A stretch of DNA of 49,294 bases from Syntrophales bacterium (GCA_030655775.1 JAUSPI010000241.1:1-49294), one strand, 5' to 3'. Shown: positions 1 through 8,325, counted from the first letter of the stretch. Numbers and translations are program-made. Notes: generated by a model not told the origin, from the sequence alone.

Positions 1-43
1 TTTATTCTACCACTACTTTAAATCAAAAACAACAATTGAACCT

Positions 44-63
44 CCCCGCAATAAGTCGCGGGG
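44..63. repeat. GC-rich 6-bp hairpin
   Basis: The arms ccccgc (44-49) and gcgggg (58-63) pair around an 8-base loop. There is no T-run after it, so it is not a clear intrinsic terminator. It may end a gene lying left of the window or belong to a dispersed repeat. Confidence 0.35.
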
Positions 64-99
64 AATGTACTCGCTGTTGAGTTCAGACACGGCAAAAAA

Positions 100-127
100 T
101 TGTGGACTTTTGTCAAGAGATTATATA
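100..127 (+). promoter_or_regulatory. Candidate tRNA-Pro promoter
   Basis: TTGTGG (100-105) and TATATA (122-127) are separated by 16 bases and end 15 bases before the mature tRNA. The spacing suits a sigma70-type promoter, but the -35 box is imperfect, so the call is tentative. Confidence 0.35.
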
Positions 128-142
128 TCGTCCAATCTGAGT

Positions 143-219
143 CGGGATGTGGCCCAGCCTGGTAGGGCACTGCGTTCGGGACGCAGGAGTCGCGAGTTCG
201 AATCTCGCCATCCCGACCA
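143..219 (+). tRNA. tRNA-Pro, anticodon CGG
   Basis: A complete cloverleaf can be drawn. The acceptor stem cgggatg (143-149) pairs with catcccg (209-215), followed by discriminator A216 and an encoded CCA (217-219). The anticodon stem ctgcg/cgcag (170-174, 182-186) encloses loop ttcggga with anticodon CGG at 177-179, which reads the proline codon CCG. The T arm holds gttcgaat. It lies on the opposite strand to pilC and ends 8 bases before the pilC stop codon, so the two genes converge. Confidence 0.96.
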
Positions 220-227
220 TTCTTTAT

Positions 228-1436
228 TTAGCCAACTACCGAAGCCATCTGGAAAATTGGAAGATACATGGCAATTATCATTCCCCCAACAACTCCACCC
301 AAGAAAACCATCATAAACGGTTCAAGCAGCGAGGTCATTGCGTCAACCGCAGCATCTACCTCATCATCATAGAAATCTGCAATTTTTAGAAGCATTGTGT
401 CAAGAGCTCCGGTAGCTTCACCCACCGCTATCATCTGAACCACCATGGAAGGAAATACGTTAGTATCCCTCAATGGTTCGGCTATTGTCTTGCCTTCACT
501 TATACTTTTTCTCGTTTCTATTAATGCATTTTCTACTACCTTGTTTCCGGACGTTTTACTCACAATATCGAGTCCTTCGAGGATCGGGACACCACTACTT
601 ATCATGGTAGCAAGTGTCCTGCTAAATTTTGCCACAGCCACCTTTTTCAATAATGGACCGAAAACTGGTGCCTTCAGTACCATATGATCGACGACAAGCC
701 TTCCCTGTTCAGTACGGTAATATCTCCTGAAGGCAAATACTGCGACGACCACTACACCTATCATATGCAGGATATAATGCTGCACAAATCCACTCATGTT
801 AATAAGGAATTGGGTAGGCCCAGGCAAAGCACCTCCCATACTTGTAAACATCTCCTGAAAGACAGGAATCACTTTAAGAAGAAGTAACGTGACAACTCCG
901 ATCGAAATCACAAGGACGCTGGCGGGGTAGGTCATCGCCCCCTTAACCTTACTTTTCAACTTCATTGCCTTTTCCATATAGGCTGAAAGGCGAGCAAGGA
1001 CAACATCGAGGATTCCACCGGCTTCCCCTGCGGCAGTCAGATTTACAAAGAGCTCATCAAATATCTTGGGGTGTTCTTTCAGTGCATCGGTAAGTGTCGA
1101 CCCACCCTCTATATCTGCCTTTACCGACATGATAATTTTAGCGAAGGTCTTGTTCGGCTCCTGGGAGCCGAGTATTTCTAAACACTGAATAAGAGGAAGA
1201 CCGGCATCGATCATCGTAGAGAATTGGCGAGAGAATACCACAACATCCTTTTCTTTAACTTTAGGCCGAAGAAAAGGAATACTTTCAAGCAAATCCTTAG
1301 GCTTTTTCTTTATACGGCCGGGCCTAAGACCCTGTCGGCGAAGCTGTGTCCTGATAGCAGACTCATCAGCAACTTCTGATTCGCCTTTTTTCAACTCCCC
1401 TTTTCTTGTATGCGCTTCCCATAAATATATCGGCAT
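228..1436 (-). CDS. pilC: Type IV pilus inner-membrane platform protein PilC
   Basis: A 402-residue T2SSF/GspF-family protein, the usual PilC length. It forms the inner-membrane platform on which the extension (PilB) and retraction (PilT) ATPases act. Two homologous T2SSF domains are visible: FSRQFSTMIDAGLPLIQ near the N-terminus and FSRTLATMISSGVPILEG in the second half. Hydrophobic segments lie near residues 170-190, 215-235 and 370-395. The ATG at 1436 is preferred because GAGGA lies 6 bases upstream; a TTG two codons earlier has no room for a ribosome site. It is the last gene of the minus-strand run. pilB is not in the window, but pilT and a pilU-type gene are (21422-23706). Confidence 0.93.
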   Translation of the reverse strand: MPIYLWEAHTRKGELKKGESEVADESAIRTQLRRQGLRPGRIKKKPKDLLESIPFLRPKVKEKDVVVFSRQFSTMIDAGLPLIQCLEILGSQEPNKTFAKIIMSVKADIEGGSTLTDALKEHPKIFDELFVNLTAAGEAGGILDVVLARLSAYMEKAMKLKSKVKGAMTYPASVLVISIGVVTLLLLKVIPVFQEMFTSMGGALPGPTQFLINMSGFVQHYILHMIGVVVVAVFAFRRYYRTEQGRLVVDHMVLKAPVFGPLLKKVAVAKFSRTLATMISSGVPILEGLDIVSKTSGNKVVENALIETRKSISEGKTIAEPLRDTNVFPSMVVQMIAVGEATGALDTMLLKIADFYDDEVDAAVDAMTSLLEPFMMVFLGGVVGGMIIAMYLPIFQMASVVG

Positions 1437-1453
1437 ACTCAATCCTCAAATTT

Positions 1454-1552
1454 AAGTGTCTAAAGTTTGAAGTGCCTAAAGTGAGCTAAAGTTGAACTGA
1501 TTAAAATCCTTAACTTTAGGCACTTTAGTTCACTTTAGGCATTTTAGTCACT
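1454..1552. repeat. Imperfect inverted repeat of ctaaagtgcctaaagt units
   Basis: The pilC-rlmB gap is filled by short units such as agtgcctaaagt and agtgagctaaagt on the left (about 1457-1494). They return as reverse complements on the right (aactttaggcact, actttagttcact, 1511-1552). The arms could form one long hairpin around a loop near 1495-1510. It overlaps the 3' end of rlmB. It could act as a processing or termination structure between rlmB and pilC, or be a selfish repeat. Confidence 0.7.
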
Positions 1553-2291
1553 TCTTTCTTATAAACCTCTTACGACTCATTTCGTAGAGTATAATCCCTG
1601 CTGCAACTGATACATTAAGGGAATCAACTTTCCCTGAAATCGGTACGGAGACAAAAAAATCACATTTTCTCCTGACAAGTGGTCTGATTCCTTTCTCTTC
1701 GCTTCCCATAACAAGGGCAATATAACCATCATAATCAAAAGAATGAACGTCCCGGCCAAGTTTTGCATCGGCACCATATATCCAGAATCCTTTTTCCTTC
1801 AGCCAATCAATAGTATTCGATATATTTACAACCTTGGTAATCGGAATATGATGAGCAGCCCCTGCGGACACCTTCATGACGGTCGGAGTAACTGATGCTG
1901 CACGATTTTCTGGAATAACGATGCCATTAACCCCACAACAATGAGCCGTTCTTATCAGTGAACCAAAGTTCTGTGGATCGGTAATGCCGTCAAGAATAAG
2001 AATTAAACTTCCTTTTAATGACTCACAACAATTGTTAATAATCTTATCTACGCTGGCGTAAGAATATTCTTCAGATAAACAGACGATGCCCTGGTGAAAA
2101 CTTCCCAAGGCAAGTCTTTCTAAATATTTCTTCTCTTGAAACTCTATTTCTATCTGATTCTGTTCCGCCAGTTTTAAAATATCCCGAACATTTTTTTCAC
2201 TTCTGCCGCTGGCTACCACTATCTTTTTTATCTTACCGCTATCACTTCGGAGGGCCTCCATAACGGGCTTAACACCATAGATAACCTGCAT
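1548..2291 (-). CDS. rlmB: 23S rRNA 2'-O-ribose methyltransferase, RlmB/TrmH (SpoU) family
   Basis: A 247-residue SpoU-class methyltransferase expected to 2'-O-methylate a guanosine in the peptidyl-transferase region of 23S rRNA, using S-adenosylmethionine. The N-terminal substrate-binding domain begins VIYGVKPVMEALRS. The catalytic trefoil-knot motifs follow: ILDGITDPQNFGSLIRTA (motif 1, with the N and R of the family), VMGSEEKGIRPLVRR (motif 2) and SLNVSVAAGIILYE (motif 3). The ATG at 2291 is chosen over an upstream in-frame start at 2330 because homologues begin at this VIYG segment and AAAGAG lies just upstream. RlmB is the best fit; another TrmH-family specificity cannot be excluded. Confidence 0.88.
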   Translation of the reverse strand: MQVIYGVKPVMEALRSDSGKIKKIVVASGRSEKNVRDILKLAEQNQIEIEFQEKKYLERLALGSFHQGIVCLSEEYSYASVDKIINNCCESLKGSLILILDGITDPQNFGSLIRTAHCCGVNGIVIPENRAASVTPTVMKVSAGAAHHIPITKVVNISNTIDWLKEKGFWIYGADAKLGRDVHSFDYDGYIALVMGSEEKGIRPLVRRKCDFFVSVPISGKVDSLNVSVAAGIILYEMSRKRFIRKK

Positions 2292-2352
2292 GACATCTCT
2301 TTCTGTTAATCTGAGCCATTGCTCGTACAAGGACAGCGCCCCGCATTACACC

Positions 2353-2383
2353 ACACGGACAAACAAGTTTGTCCATGCCACCC
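2353..2383. repeat. Dispersed palindrome ggacaaac-aa-gtttgtcc, copy 1
   Basis: The core 2357-2374 is an 8-bp palindrome with a 2-base centre, flanked by acac and atgccaccc. The same 31-base unit recurs at 3577-3607 (one base different) and 4821-4851. An expanded version sits at 17709-17771. It lies between pyrF and rlmB. Confidence 0.85.
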
Positions 2384-2401
2384 GATAGAAGACAGGGCAC
2401 A

Positions 2402-3190
2402 TCACTTGTTCTGACTCCTGACCCCTGACCTCTGACCCCTGACTTGTTCAAGCCCCTCGGAAATCTCTTTACAGATTTCGTCAGCCGCACTTACAGGATC
2501 GTCTGACATTAGTATCGGTCTCCCAACGACAATAAAATCGGCCCCCCTTCTTATGGCTTCTCCGGGAGTTAATATTCTCTTCTGATCGTCCCCCGCTACC
2601 TTCATACTTCCCCTGATACCGGGCGTCACTATTATGAAATCTTCTCCGCATATCTTTCTTATAGAAACTACATCACGGGCAGACGCTACAACCCCGGAAA
2701 CACCGGCATCACGGGCAATTCTTGCCAGGTTTGGAACAATCTCTTCTGCCGTCTCGCTGAACCCTAACATCTCAAGATCGTCATCGTTCAGACTGGTTAA
2801 AACGGTTACAGCAAGGATACATGGCATGGAAGCACCGGACTTCTCCACCATTTTCTCAACTGCAATGACCGTTTCCTCCATCATCTTTTTTCCACCGAGT
2901 GCATGCAGGTTAAACATGGAAACACCCAGTTTCACCGCTGCCTCGGCAGCTCTGGCAACGGTGTTCGGAATGTCATGAAACTTCAGGTCGAGAAAAACCT
3001 TTCCTCCCATCTCCTGTATCTTTAAAACAAGTTCCGGACCGAAACGGGTGTAGGACTCTTTGCCGACCTTAAATACTCCCACATGATCTTTAAGGAGTTC
3101 AACCCATTCCAATGCCCTGTTAATGTCCTCTCCAATATCAAGAGCGAATATTAACCTTTCCCTCGCATTATTGTTCAATCTGTTTTTCAT
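2402..3190 (-). CDS. pyrF: Orotidine 5'-phosphate decarboxylase
   Basis: PyrF catalyses OMP to UMP plus CO2, the last step of de novo pyrimidine synthesis. The beta-1 motif RLIFALDIG and the active-site motif [11 protein letters not shown] (residues 68-78, with the Asp/Lys/Asp of the catalytic tetrad) are intact. The phosphate-binding loop TPGIRG and the C-terminal [11 protein letters not shown] are also present. The enzyme proper ends near [10 protein letters not shown]; the last ~15 residues come from a tandem repeat and look like an appended tail. The ATG at 3190 lies inside the end of rpoZ (23-base overlap), suggesting translational coupling. A TTG at 3178 is possible but has no better ribosome site. 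Confidence 0.94.
   Translation of the reverse strand: MKNRLNNNARERLIFALDIGEDINRALEWVELLKDHVGVFKVGKESYTRFGPELVLKIQEMGGKVFLDLKFHDIPNTVARAAEAAVKLGVSMFNLHALGGKKMMEETVIAVEKMVEKSGASMPCILAVTVLTSLNDDDLEMLGFSETAEEIVPNLARIARDAGVSGVVASARDVVSIRKICGEDFIIVTPGIRGSMKVAGDDQKRILTPGEAIRRGADFIVVGRPILMSDDPVSAADEICKEISEGLEQVRGQRSGVRSQNK
2411..2443. repeat. Short tandem repeat of tgacccc/tgacctc units
   Basis: Degenerate tandem copies of a ctgacYYctgac unit. The repeat lies inside the pyrF reading frame and supplies its last residues (Arg-Gly-Gln-Arg-Ser-Gly-Val-Arg), a low-complexity tail typical of translated repeats. Confidence 0.7.
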
Positions 3191-3422
3191 TTTCGGGCGG
3201 TTTCACTTCTACTTTCTTCCTGTCAATAAATTCAGGATGCGCCAACATGACCTTTCCGGCAGCAATCTCCCTGAGGGCACCCACTATTTCCCTGTTGCCC
3301 CTAATGTCACAAAGAGGCTTAGAACCTTTAAGCAACTGTTTTGCCCTTTTGGCTGCCAGCAGCACGAGGGCAAATCTATTTTTTGTTTTTTGCAATGCAT
3401 CTTCAACGGTAATTCTTGCCAT
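3168..3422 (-). CDS. rpoZ: RNA polymerase omega subunit
   Basis: An 84-residue omega subunit, which binds beta' and helps assemble RNA polymerase. The signature [20 protein letters not shown] opens the protein, followed by [11 protein letters not shown] and the acidic/proline tail usual for Deltaproteobacteria. The ATG at 3422 has GGAGG 8 bases upstream; an earlier in-frame start lacks this. It sits between gmk and pyrF. The yicC-gmk-rpoZ neighbourhood is common in this phylum. Confidence 0.95.
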   Translation of the reverse strand: MARITVEDALQKTKNRFALVLLAAKRAKQLLKGSKPLCDIRGNREIVGALREIAAGKVMLAHPEFIDRKKVEVKPPENEKQIEQ

Positions 3423-3576
3423 ATTTACTACCTCCAATAAATAAGTTTCGGGTTTTGAGCTAAGGGTTTAAAGTTTCGTAATATTTTAGTTATCCGAAGT
3501 CCCCTTCAACCCTCTTTAGTAAAGAGGGGAACAGAGAAATTTGTTGAACAGCAGGCCAAAGCTCTGTGCTACGTCA

Positions 3577-3640
3577 ACACGGACAAACAAGTTTGTCCAT
3601 ACCACCCAACAATATCTCTTTGTGCCTCTGTGCCTTTGGC
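3577..3640. repeat. Dispersed palindrome copy 2 plus tgcctctgtgcc tail
   Basis: acac-ggacaaac-aa-gtttgtcc is followed by aacaatatctctttgtgcctctgtgcctttgg. The same composite (palindrome, then caatat-tctttgtgcct) appears at 4821-4895, so the two parts probably spread as one unit. It lies between rpoZ and gmk. Confidence 0.8.
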
Positions 3641-3650
3641 GCTTTATGCC

Positions 3651-3680
3651 TTATAACTACTCATACCTGAGTAGTTATAA
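3651..3680. repeat. Perfect 13-bp hairpin at the gmk 3' end
   Basis: The arms 3651-3663 and 3668-3680 (ttataactactca / tgagtagttataa) pair perfectly around loop tacc, and the right arm contains the gmk stop codon. No U-tract follows on either strand, so an RNA-stability or processing hairpin is more likely than an intrinsic terminator. Confidence 0.6.
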
Positions 3681-4289
3681 GAAATCTTTTATTACTTCTG
3701 TCAATCGTTCCCTTCTGCTCTTTTCCGCCACATATATTGACCTTAAATTATCAATGGCGGATTTTAGGCTGTCATTAATAACAATATAATCATACCAGAC
3801 AATTTCTTTTATTTCATCCATTGCTTTTTTCAAACGGGTACTCATTATATCATCTTTTTCAGACCCTCTCTTTTCCAACCTTTCCTTCAAGACATCAATT
3901 GAAGGGGGAAGAACAAACACAAAGATACCCCCGGGGTAATTTTCCTTCAATTCCCTTGCACCTCGTGGATCGACGTCCAATATGAGATCATATCCCTTTT
4001 CTAAAAAATCTTTCATTGTTTTTCCGGATGTCCCGTACATGTACCCGTAGTTTTCGGCCCACTCAGCAAATTCCCCTTCTGCTATCCGCTTCTTGAACTC
4101 AAAATCGGAAATAAAGTAATAATCTTTGCCATCCTCTTCCTTAGGGCGAGGAGGTCTGGTGGTGTAAGATACTGAAAACCGCATATTCGGCAACATTTTC
4201 AAAACTTCTTTGCAGATTGAAGTCTTACCTGCACCGGAAGGAGCAGAAACTACAATAAACAATCCTGATGTTTTCGTCAAAAGTTCCAT
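3675..4289 (-). CDS. gmk: Guanylate kinase
   Basis: A 204-residue GMP kinase (ATP + GMP to ADP + GDP), the usual length. The P-loop SAPSGAGKTS (residues 15-24) is followed by the GMP-binding segment SVSYTTRPPRPKEEDGKDYYF and by ILDVDPRGARELK, then the lid region. In most bacteria this last segment reads DID.QGA; here Asp-Pro-Arg replaces the middle, a conservative change also seen in relatives. No strong ribosome site precedes the ATG at 4289. Confidence 0.95.
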   Translation of the reverse strand: MELLTKTSGLFIVVSAPSGAGKTSICKEVLKMLPNMRFSVSYTTRPPRPKEEDGKDYYFISDFEFKKRIAEGEFAEWAENYGYMYGTSGKTMKDFLEKGYDLILDVDPRGARELKENYPGGIFVFVLPPSIDVLKERLEKRGSEKDDIMSTRLKKAMDEIKEIVWYDYIVINDSLKSAIDNLRSIYVAEKSRRERLTEVIKDFL

Positions 4290-4327
4290 AATAAATCCGA
4301 AAAGTTTGCACTGAAGATATCTAACAG

Positions 4328-4570
4328 TTAAAAGTATACTGCTTTTAATTGGTTACTTATTTTAAAATAGTTTTGCCTTATTCTCGCTGACGGATCAAGT
4401 TTCCTCTTTATTTTAATGAGTTTACTGTATGCATCTTCAAGGTCGTTTTCGATTTTTGAGGTATCTTCACCTTTATTTCCCAATCTTCTTTTTTCTATAC
4501 CCAACTCATTAAATATCTCAACTAATCTTACATAATCTTTTTTTAACAATTTCCTTTTAAGCTTATTCAT
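4328..4570 (-). CDS. Small basic protein of unknown function
   Basis: I do not recognise this gene. From the ATG at 4570 it encodes 80 residues, rich in Lys and Arg and predicted helical (heptad-like runs such as ENDLEDAYSKLIKIKRK), with no cysteines and no membrane segment. A GTG at 4660 would add 30 residues that partly overlap repeat-like sequence, so the shorter form is listed. It occupies the yicC-gmk interval where many relatives carry remA (DUF370), but it does not resemble RemA. It may be a fast-evolving small gene or chance coding in a repeat-rich gap. Confidence 0.35.
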   Translation of the reverse strand: MNKLKRKLLKKDYVRLVEIFNELGIEKRRLGNKGEDTSKIENDLEDAYSKLIKIKRKLDPSARIRQNYFKISNQLKAVYF

Positions 4571-4820
4571 TCCCGGCCGTTCCTTTATGTTAGAGTGTCT
4601 TGAAAGTATAATTCTTCGCTGCTCAAAACATTTTTTCGACAATTCTAAATCTCGCTCCACTACAAATCCAAAACTCGCTCTTCGAGCTCAAACAGTTGGA
4701 TTTGCGGTCGTTTTGCTGCGATTTGAATCGTTACCGAAAAAATCTTGATTCGCCTCTCAGAATCATACTTCCCAATCTCTATTCTACAGAACACTGACCG
4801 CTTACTTTTATTGTCCCATT

Positions 4821-4895
4821 ACACGGACAAACAAGTTTGTCCATGCCACCCAGCAATATTTCTTTGTGCCTTTGTAACTATGTGCCTCTGTGCCT
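4821..4895. repeat. Dispersed palindrome copy 3 plus tgcctctgtgcc tail
   Basis: The 31-base palindrome unit 4821-4851 matches copy 1 exactly through atgccaccc. It is followed by agcaatatttctttgtgcctttg and tgcctctgtgcctc. It lies in the 267-base gap upstream of the small basic ORF, downstream of yicC. The rest of that gap (4661-4810) holds only short imperfect inverted repeats such as aaatcca/tggattt. Confidence 0.8.
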
Positions 4896-4927
4896 CAAGC
4901 TGTCGGTTTTAGCCGATAGCGGTTATT

Positions 4928-5815
4928 TCATTCAATATTCATTGTCTGTTCTCTTAATCTGGAAATTTCGTTTTTGATTTCTATTACATTATAAGATATT
5001 TCTGCATCAGGGCTCTTGGACCCTATGGTATTTACTTCTCTGTTCATCTCTTGGAGCAGAAAATCTATTTTTCTTCCCACAGCACCACTACTCTCCAGCA
5101 TTTCATAGAATTGACCGATATGACTTTCAAAACGCACAACTTCCTCAGTAATGTCACTCTTTTCAGCCATTATTGCAACTTCTTGACACAACCTTGTCTC
5201 GTCAATTTCCATACCATCTGTTAATTCCTTCACCCTGTCTGAAAGTCTCTTTTTATACTCGAGCAGAACCATGGGTGTCCTTAATTTTACAGAACTGATA
5301 CTTTTCTTGACAGTGTCAAGCCGTGACAGAAAATCTCTGTAAATGGCTTCCCCTTCCTTCCCTCTCATTTCAATAAGTGCTTCAATAGAATGATTAAGAG
5401 TTTTCTCAAGTTCTTCCCAGACGGCCTCCATATCCATTTCGATTTCTGAAGGAACAATGCCACCCTTAAGCCCGGTAATCATATCCAAAGATATTTCTCC
5501 TTTAAGTCCGAGCTCTTCTTTTAAATCAATTAACAAAGAATGGTAATTACGAATGAGAGGAAGATTCAGCTCAAACTTTCCTTCATATTCCAGGTTCAAA
5601 CCACTGGAATTGAGCTGAACATTCACCTCGACCCGTCCCCTGAACAATTTTTCACTTATCTTCTTTTTTATCTCCACCTCCAATGGGAAAAGTATACCCG
5701 GAAGACGAAACAATATCTCCATATTACGATGGTTGAGAGACCTTATCTCAACAACCAGTTTTTTACCTTCCAGAGCGGATTCCGCCCTGCCGTAGCCAGT
5801 CATACTTCTTATCAT
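4928..5815 (-). CDS. yicC: YicC-family endoribonuclease
   Basis: A 295-residue YicC/YloC-family protein; E. coli YicC is a metal-dependent endoribonuclease implicated in small-RNA turnover. The hallmark N-terminus MIRSMTGYGRAE is present, followed by SLNHRNMEILFRLP. The C-terminal DUF1732 block ends GRKIDFLLQEMNREVNTIGSK, the most conserved stretch of the family. AGGAG lies 11 bases before the ATG. It is next to gmk and rpoZ, the usual neighbourhood. Confidence 0.93.
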   Translation of the reverse strand: MIRSMTGYGRAESALEGKKLVVEIRSLNHRNMEILFRLPGILFPLEVEIKKKISEKLFRGRVEVNVQLNSSGLNLEYEGKFELNLPLIRNYHSLLIDLKEELGLKGEISLDMITGLKGGIVPSEIEMDMEAVWEELEKTLNHSIEALIEMRGKEGEAIYRDFLSRLDTVKKSISSVKLRTPMVLLEYKKRLSDRVKELTDGMEIDETRLCQEVAIMAEKSDITEEVVRFESHIGQFYEMLESSGAVGRKIDFLLQEMNREVNTIGSKSPDAEISYNVIEIKNEISRLREQTMNIE

Positions 5816-5837
5816 TTAAATTTTTTCTCCTGTTAGT

Positions 5838-6368
5838 TCATCTTTCCAGTTTCAATTGAGCAAGATATTTTTCCCTTATCCTGTTGAACATTTCCATGAT
5901 GTTTTTTTCAGCGTAATCGGGGTAAGTCCATTCGAGCGGCTGAAAGGTTTTATTCCTGTAAATCAACGTCAAATCGGCATATATGCCATTCCCCAGATAG
6001 GGGCGGTGAGCATAATTCTTCCCTGTTGCGAGTATCAAATTATGCTTGGATATATAGCCCGGATCTATATTTGTTCTCCTTTTATCGTTGCTCGAATATT
6101 TCTCTTCAAGACTGTTGGTAAAAATCTTGATTCCCGGCAGGGATTCAGGTCTTACCAGATTTTCAAACGAAACGAATCTCCTGACCAGGGATTGCCCCAT
6201 CTCCTTCGTATAATAGTCGGTATAGTCAAAAAGTATAAACTCACTTATAAAGTCAGTTCTTCCATATTTTTCCGACAGCTCTCCCAGTATCTCCCCCAGC
6301 AGCTCTCTGTCTGTAGAAAACATACTCGATATCAGCTTTGCCGGCTCCGGACTCTTAAGCTTGCTCAT
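5838..6368 (-). CDS. DUF4416 family protein
   Basis: A 176-residue cytoplasmic protein matching my recollection of DUF4416. It shows ILFDYTDYYTKEMG, RFVSFENLVRPESLPGIK, NIDPGYISKHNLILATGK, and a closing YLGNGIYADLTLIYRN plus FQPLEWTYPDY. No biochemical role is established to my knowledge. Its ATG overlaps the stop codon of the heptose kinase by 4 bases (ATGA), so the two are translationally coupled, hinting at a role near LPS-core or nucleotide-sugar metabolism. There is no signal peptide or membrane segment. Confidence 0.85.
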   Translation of the reverse strand: MSKLKSPEPAKLISSMFSTDRELLGEILGELSEKYGRTDFISEFILFDYTDYYTKEMGQSLVRRFVSFENLVRPESLPGIKIFTNSLEEKYSSNDKRRTNIDPGYISKHNLILATGKNYAHRPYLGNGIYADLTLIYRNKTFQPLEWTYPDYAEKNIMEMFNRIREKYLAQLKLER

Positions 6369-7351
6369 AACATTTTTCTGAGTTCTTCCTGTGAAACAGT
6401 AGCAGTTCCCACCTTACCCACCACAATCCCGGCAGCGTGATTTGCAAGCACTGCGGCCTCTTTAAATGTTGCCCCGGCAGCCATACAGAGAGCAAAGACA
6501 CCTATTACCGTATCCCCCGCACCGGTCACATCAAAGACCTCCCTGGCAACAGTTGGAATATGAGTAATGCCTCCTCCATCTTCAAAAAGGCTCATCCCCT
6601 CCTCACCCTTTGTAATAAGAACGGCTTTGAAACCAAACCTTTCGAGAAGAGATTCTCCGTTTTTAATAAGATCATCCTCGCAGGTAATCTCCATGCCGAG
6701 AGCACGACCGGCCTCATGATGATTGGGCGTTATTACATCAAACCCCTGGTAGAGGGAAAAATCATTCTGTTTCGGGTCAATACAAACGATAATATCCCTT
6801 CCGGCTGTCACCTCTCGGATTCCTTGTAGCAGTCTTTCCGAGATGATCCCTTTGCTGTAATCTGAAATAACAACCGCACCCAGGTCATCCCTTATACTTT
6901 CAATATATTCTAACATCTTTTCAATGCTACTCAAACTTACAGAATCCTTGTTTTCCCTGTCAAATCTTACCACCTGCTGGCTCTGTGCTATAATTCTTGT
7001 TTTTACAGTGGTGGGACGACTCTGTTCCACTATGACACCAGTCGTATCAATATTCATCTCTTCGAAATTGCGTATCAATAAATCCCCCATATCATCGGAG
7101 CCTATAATACCTGTTACGTTGACCTTCCCTCCTACGGAAAATATATTATTCATAACATTGGCCGAGCCACCAAGGAGAAAATTTTCCGAGGTAACCTCAA
7201 CGACGGGAACCGGTGCCTCAGGAGATATACGGGAAACCCTTCCCCAGATAAACTGGTCAACCATTAAATCTCCAACCACAAGAACCTTTGATCTGGAAAA
7301 TTTATCAATTATTTCAAGCAATCTTTTTTTACTCACAAGTTTCTTTACCAT
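6365..7351 (-). CDS. rfaE1: D-glycero-beta-D-manno-heptose-7-phosphate kinase (RfaE domain I)
   Basis: A 328-residue PfkB-family sugar kinase that makes heptose-1,7-bisphosphate for ADP-heptose and the LPS inner core. The sequence shows VVGDLMVDQFIWGRVSRISPE, the substrate loop FLLGGSANVMNN, ITKGEEGMSLF, and the catalytic anion-hole motif DVTGAGDTV with base Asp280. It lacks the nucleotidyltransferase domain of bifunctional HldE, so a separate RfaE2/HldE2 must lie elsewhere. It overlaps galE by 7 bases and the DUF4416 gene by 4. Confidence 0.92.
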   Translation of the reverse strand: MVKKLVSKKRLLEIIDKFSRSKVLVVGDLMVDQFIWGRVSRISPEAPVPVVEVTSENFLLGGSANVMNNIFSVGGKVNVTGIIGSDDMGDLLIRNFEEMNIDTTGVIVEQSRPTTVKTRIIAQSQQVVRFDRENKDSVSLSSIEKMLEYIESIRDDLGAVVISDYSKGIISERLLQGIREVTAGRDIIVCIDPKQNDFSLYQGFDVITPNHHEAGRALGMEITCEDDLIKNGESLLERFGFKAVLITKGEEGMSLFEDGGGITHIPTVAREVFDVTGAGDTVIGVFALCMAAGATFKEAAVLANHAAGIVVGKVGTATVSQEELRKML

Positions 7352-8325
7352 TTATTCTCGAACCTCTTACTATGCCACTTCCATGCTGTTTCAATAATTA
7401 CATTCAGATCAGCAAACGCCGGTTTCCACCCCAATTCCTTTATTATTTTTTCGGAACTTGCCACCAACCGGGCGGGATCTCCCTCTCTTCTATCACCTTC
7501 TACAACAGAAACTTTCGTTCCGGTAACCCTGTTAACCGCTCCTATAACTTCTTTCACCGAAAAACCCTCTCCGTTTCCGAGATTATAGATGGCTTCTGTT
7601 GAACTGTCTTTTAATTGCCTCAGGGCGAGGATATGAGCTTCTGCCAGGTCATTTACATGTATATAGTCCCTGATACATGTCCCATCTGGTGTATCATAAT
7701 CAGTCCCGAAAATCGTTATATTATTTTTTCTTCCCAGGACTGCATCAAGGATAAGAGGTATCAAATGAGTCTCGGGTGAGTGGTCTTCACCGATTATGCC
7801 TTCGGGATCAGCTCCCGCAGCATTGAAGTATCGCAGTGAAACAAAGTTAAGACCATAGGTTGAATGATACTTTTTTAAAATATTTTCAAAAATAAGCTTT
7901 GTGTTTCCGTACACGTTCGTCGGAACAGTCGGATGCTCTTCTGCAATCGGCACTCTTATCGGTTCTCCGTACACCGCCGCACTGGAAGAGAATACGATTT
8001 TTTTGACCCCGGCATCCAACATCGCCCCAAGAAGATTTATGCCGTTGGCAACATTATTTCTATAATAACTGTGTGGATCAATCTCGGATTCACCAACAAG
8101 ACTATACGCTGCAAAATGGATTACCGCTTCTATATCATAATTTTTAAAGGTCTTTATTAACATATCCTTGTCCGACAGGTCTCCCCTGATAAATTCGCCG
8201 GATAAAACCATATCACTATGACCCCTGGAAAGGTTGTCGTATATTATTGTATCATAACTTTTTTCTCCGAGAAGTTTGACCACATGGGAGCCAATATAGC
8301 CCGCTCCGCCTGTAATTAGTATCAT
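7345..8325 (-). CDS. galE: UDP-glucose 4-epimerase
   Basis: A 326-residue extended short-chain dehydrogenase that interconverts UDP-glucose and UDP-galactose with bound NAD. The Rossmann motif [10 protein letters not shown] (5-14), the catalytic SSSAAVYG segment (113-120) and the Y139-x3-K143 pair are intact. The [12 protein letters not shown] substrate motif and C-terminal GWKPAF also match GalE. Its ATG overlaps the stop of the upstream sugar-nucleotide gene (ATGA). UDP-GlcNAc 4-epimerase activity cannot be excluded by sequence alone. Confidence 0.92.
   Translation of the reverse strand: MILITGGAGYIGSHVVKLLGEKSYDTIIYDNLSRGHSDMVLSGEFIRGDLSDKDMLIKTFKNYDIEAVIHFAAYSLVGESEIDPHSYYRNNVANGINLLGAMLDAGVKKIVFSSSAAVYGEPIRVPIAEEHPTVPTNVYGNTKLIFENILKKYHSTYGLNFVSLRYFNAAGADPEGIIGEDHSPETHLIPLILDAVLGRKNNITIFGTDYDTPDGTCIRDYIHVNDLAEAHILALRQLKDSSTEAIYNLGNGEGFSVKEVIGAVNRVTGTKVSVVEGDRREGDPARLVASSEKIIKELGWKPAFADLNVIIETAWKWHSKRFENKW

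Noticed and set aside
65-389. Open frames crossing tRNA-Pro
   Set aside because: They run through the tRNA cloverleaf and antisense to pilC, and have no ribosome site.
2269-2490. 73-codon minus frame with [11 protein letters not shown] residues
   Set aside because: Low-complexity translation of the tgacccc repeat and palindrome; overlaps pyrF and rlmB in another frame.
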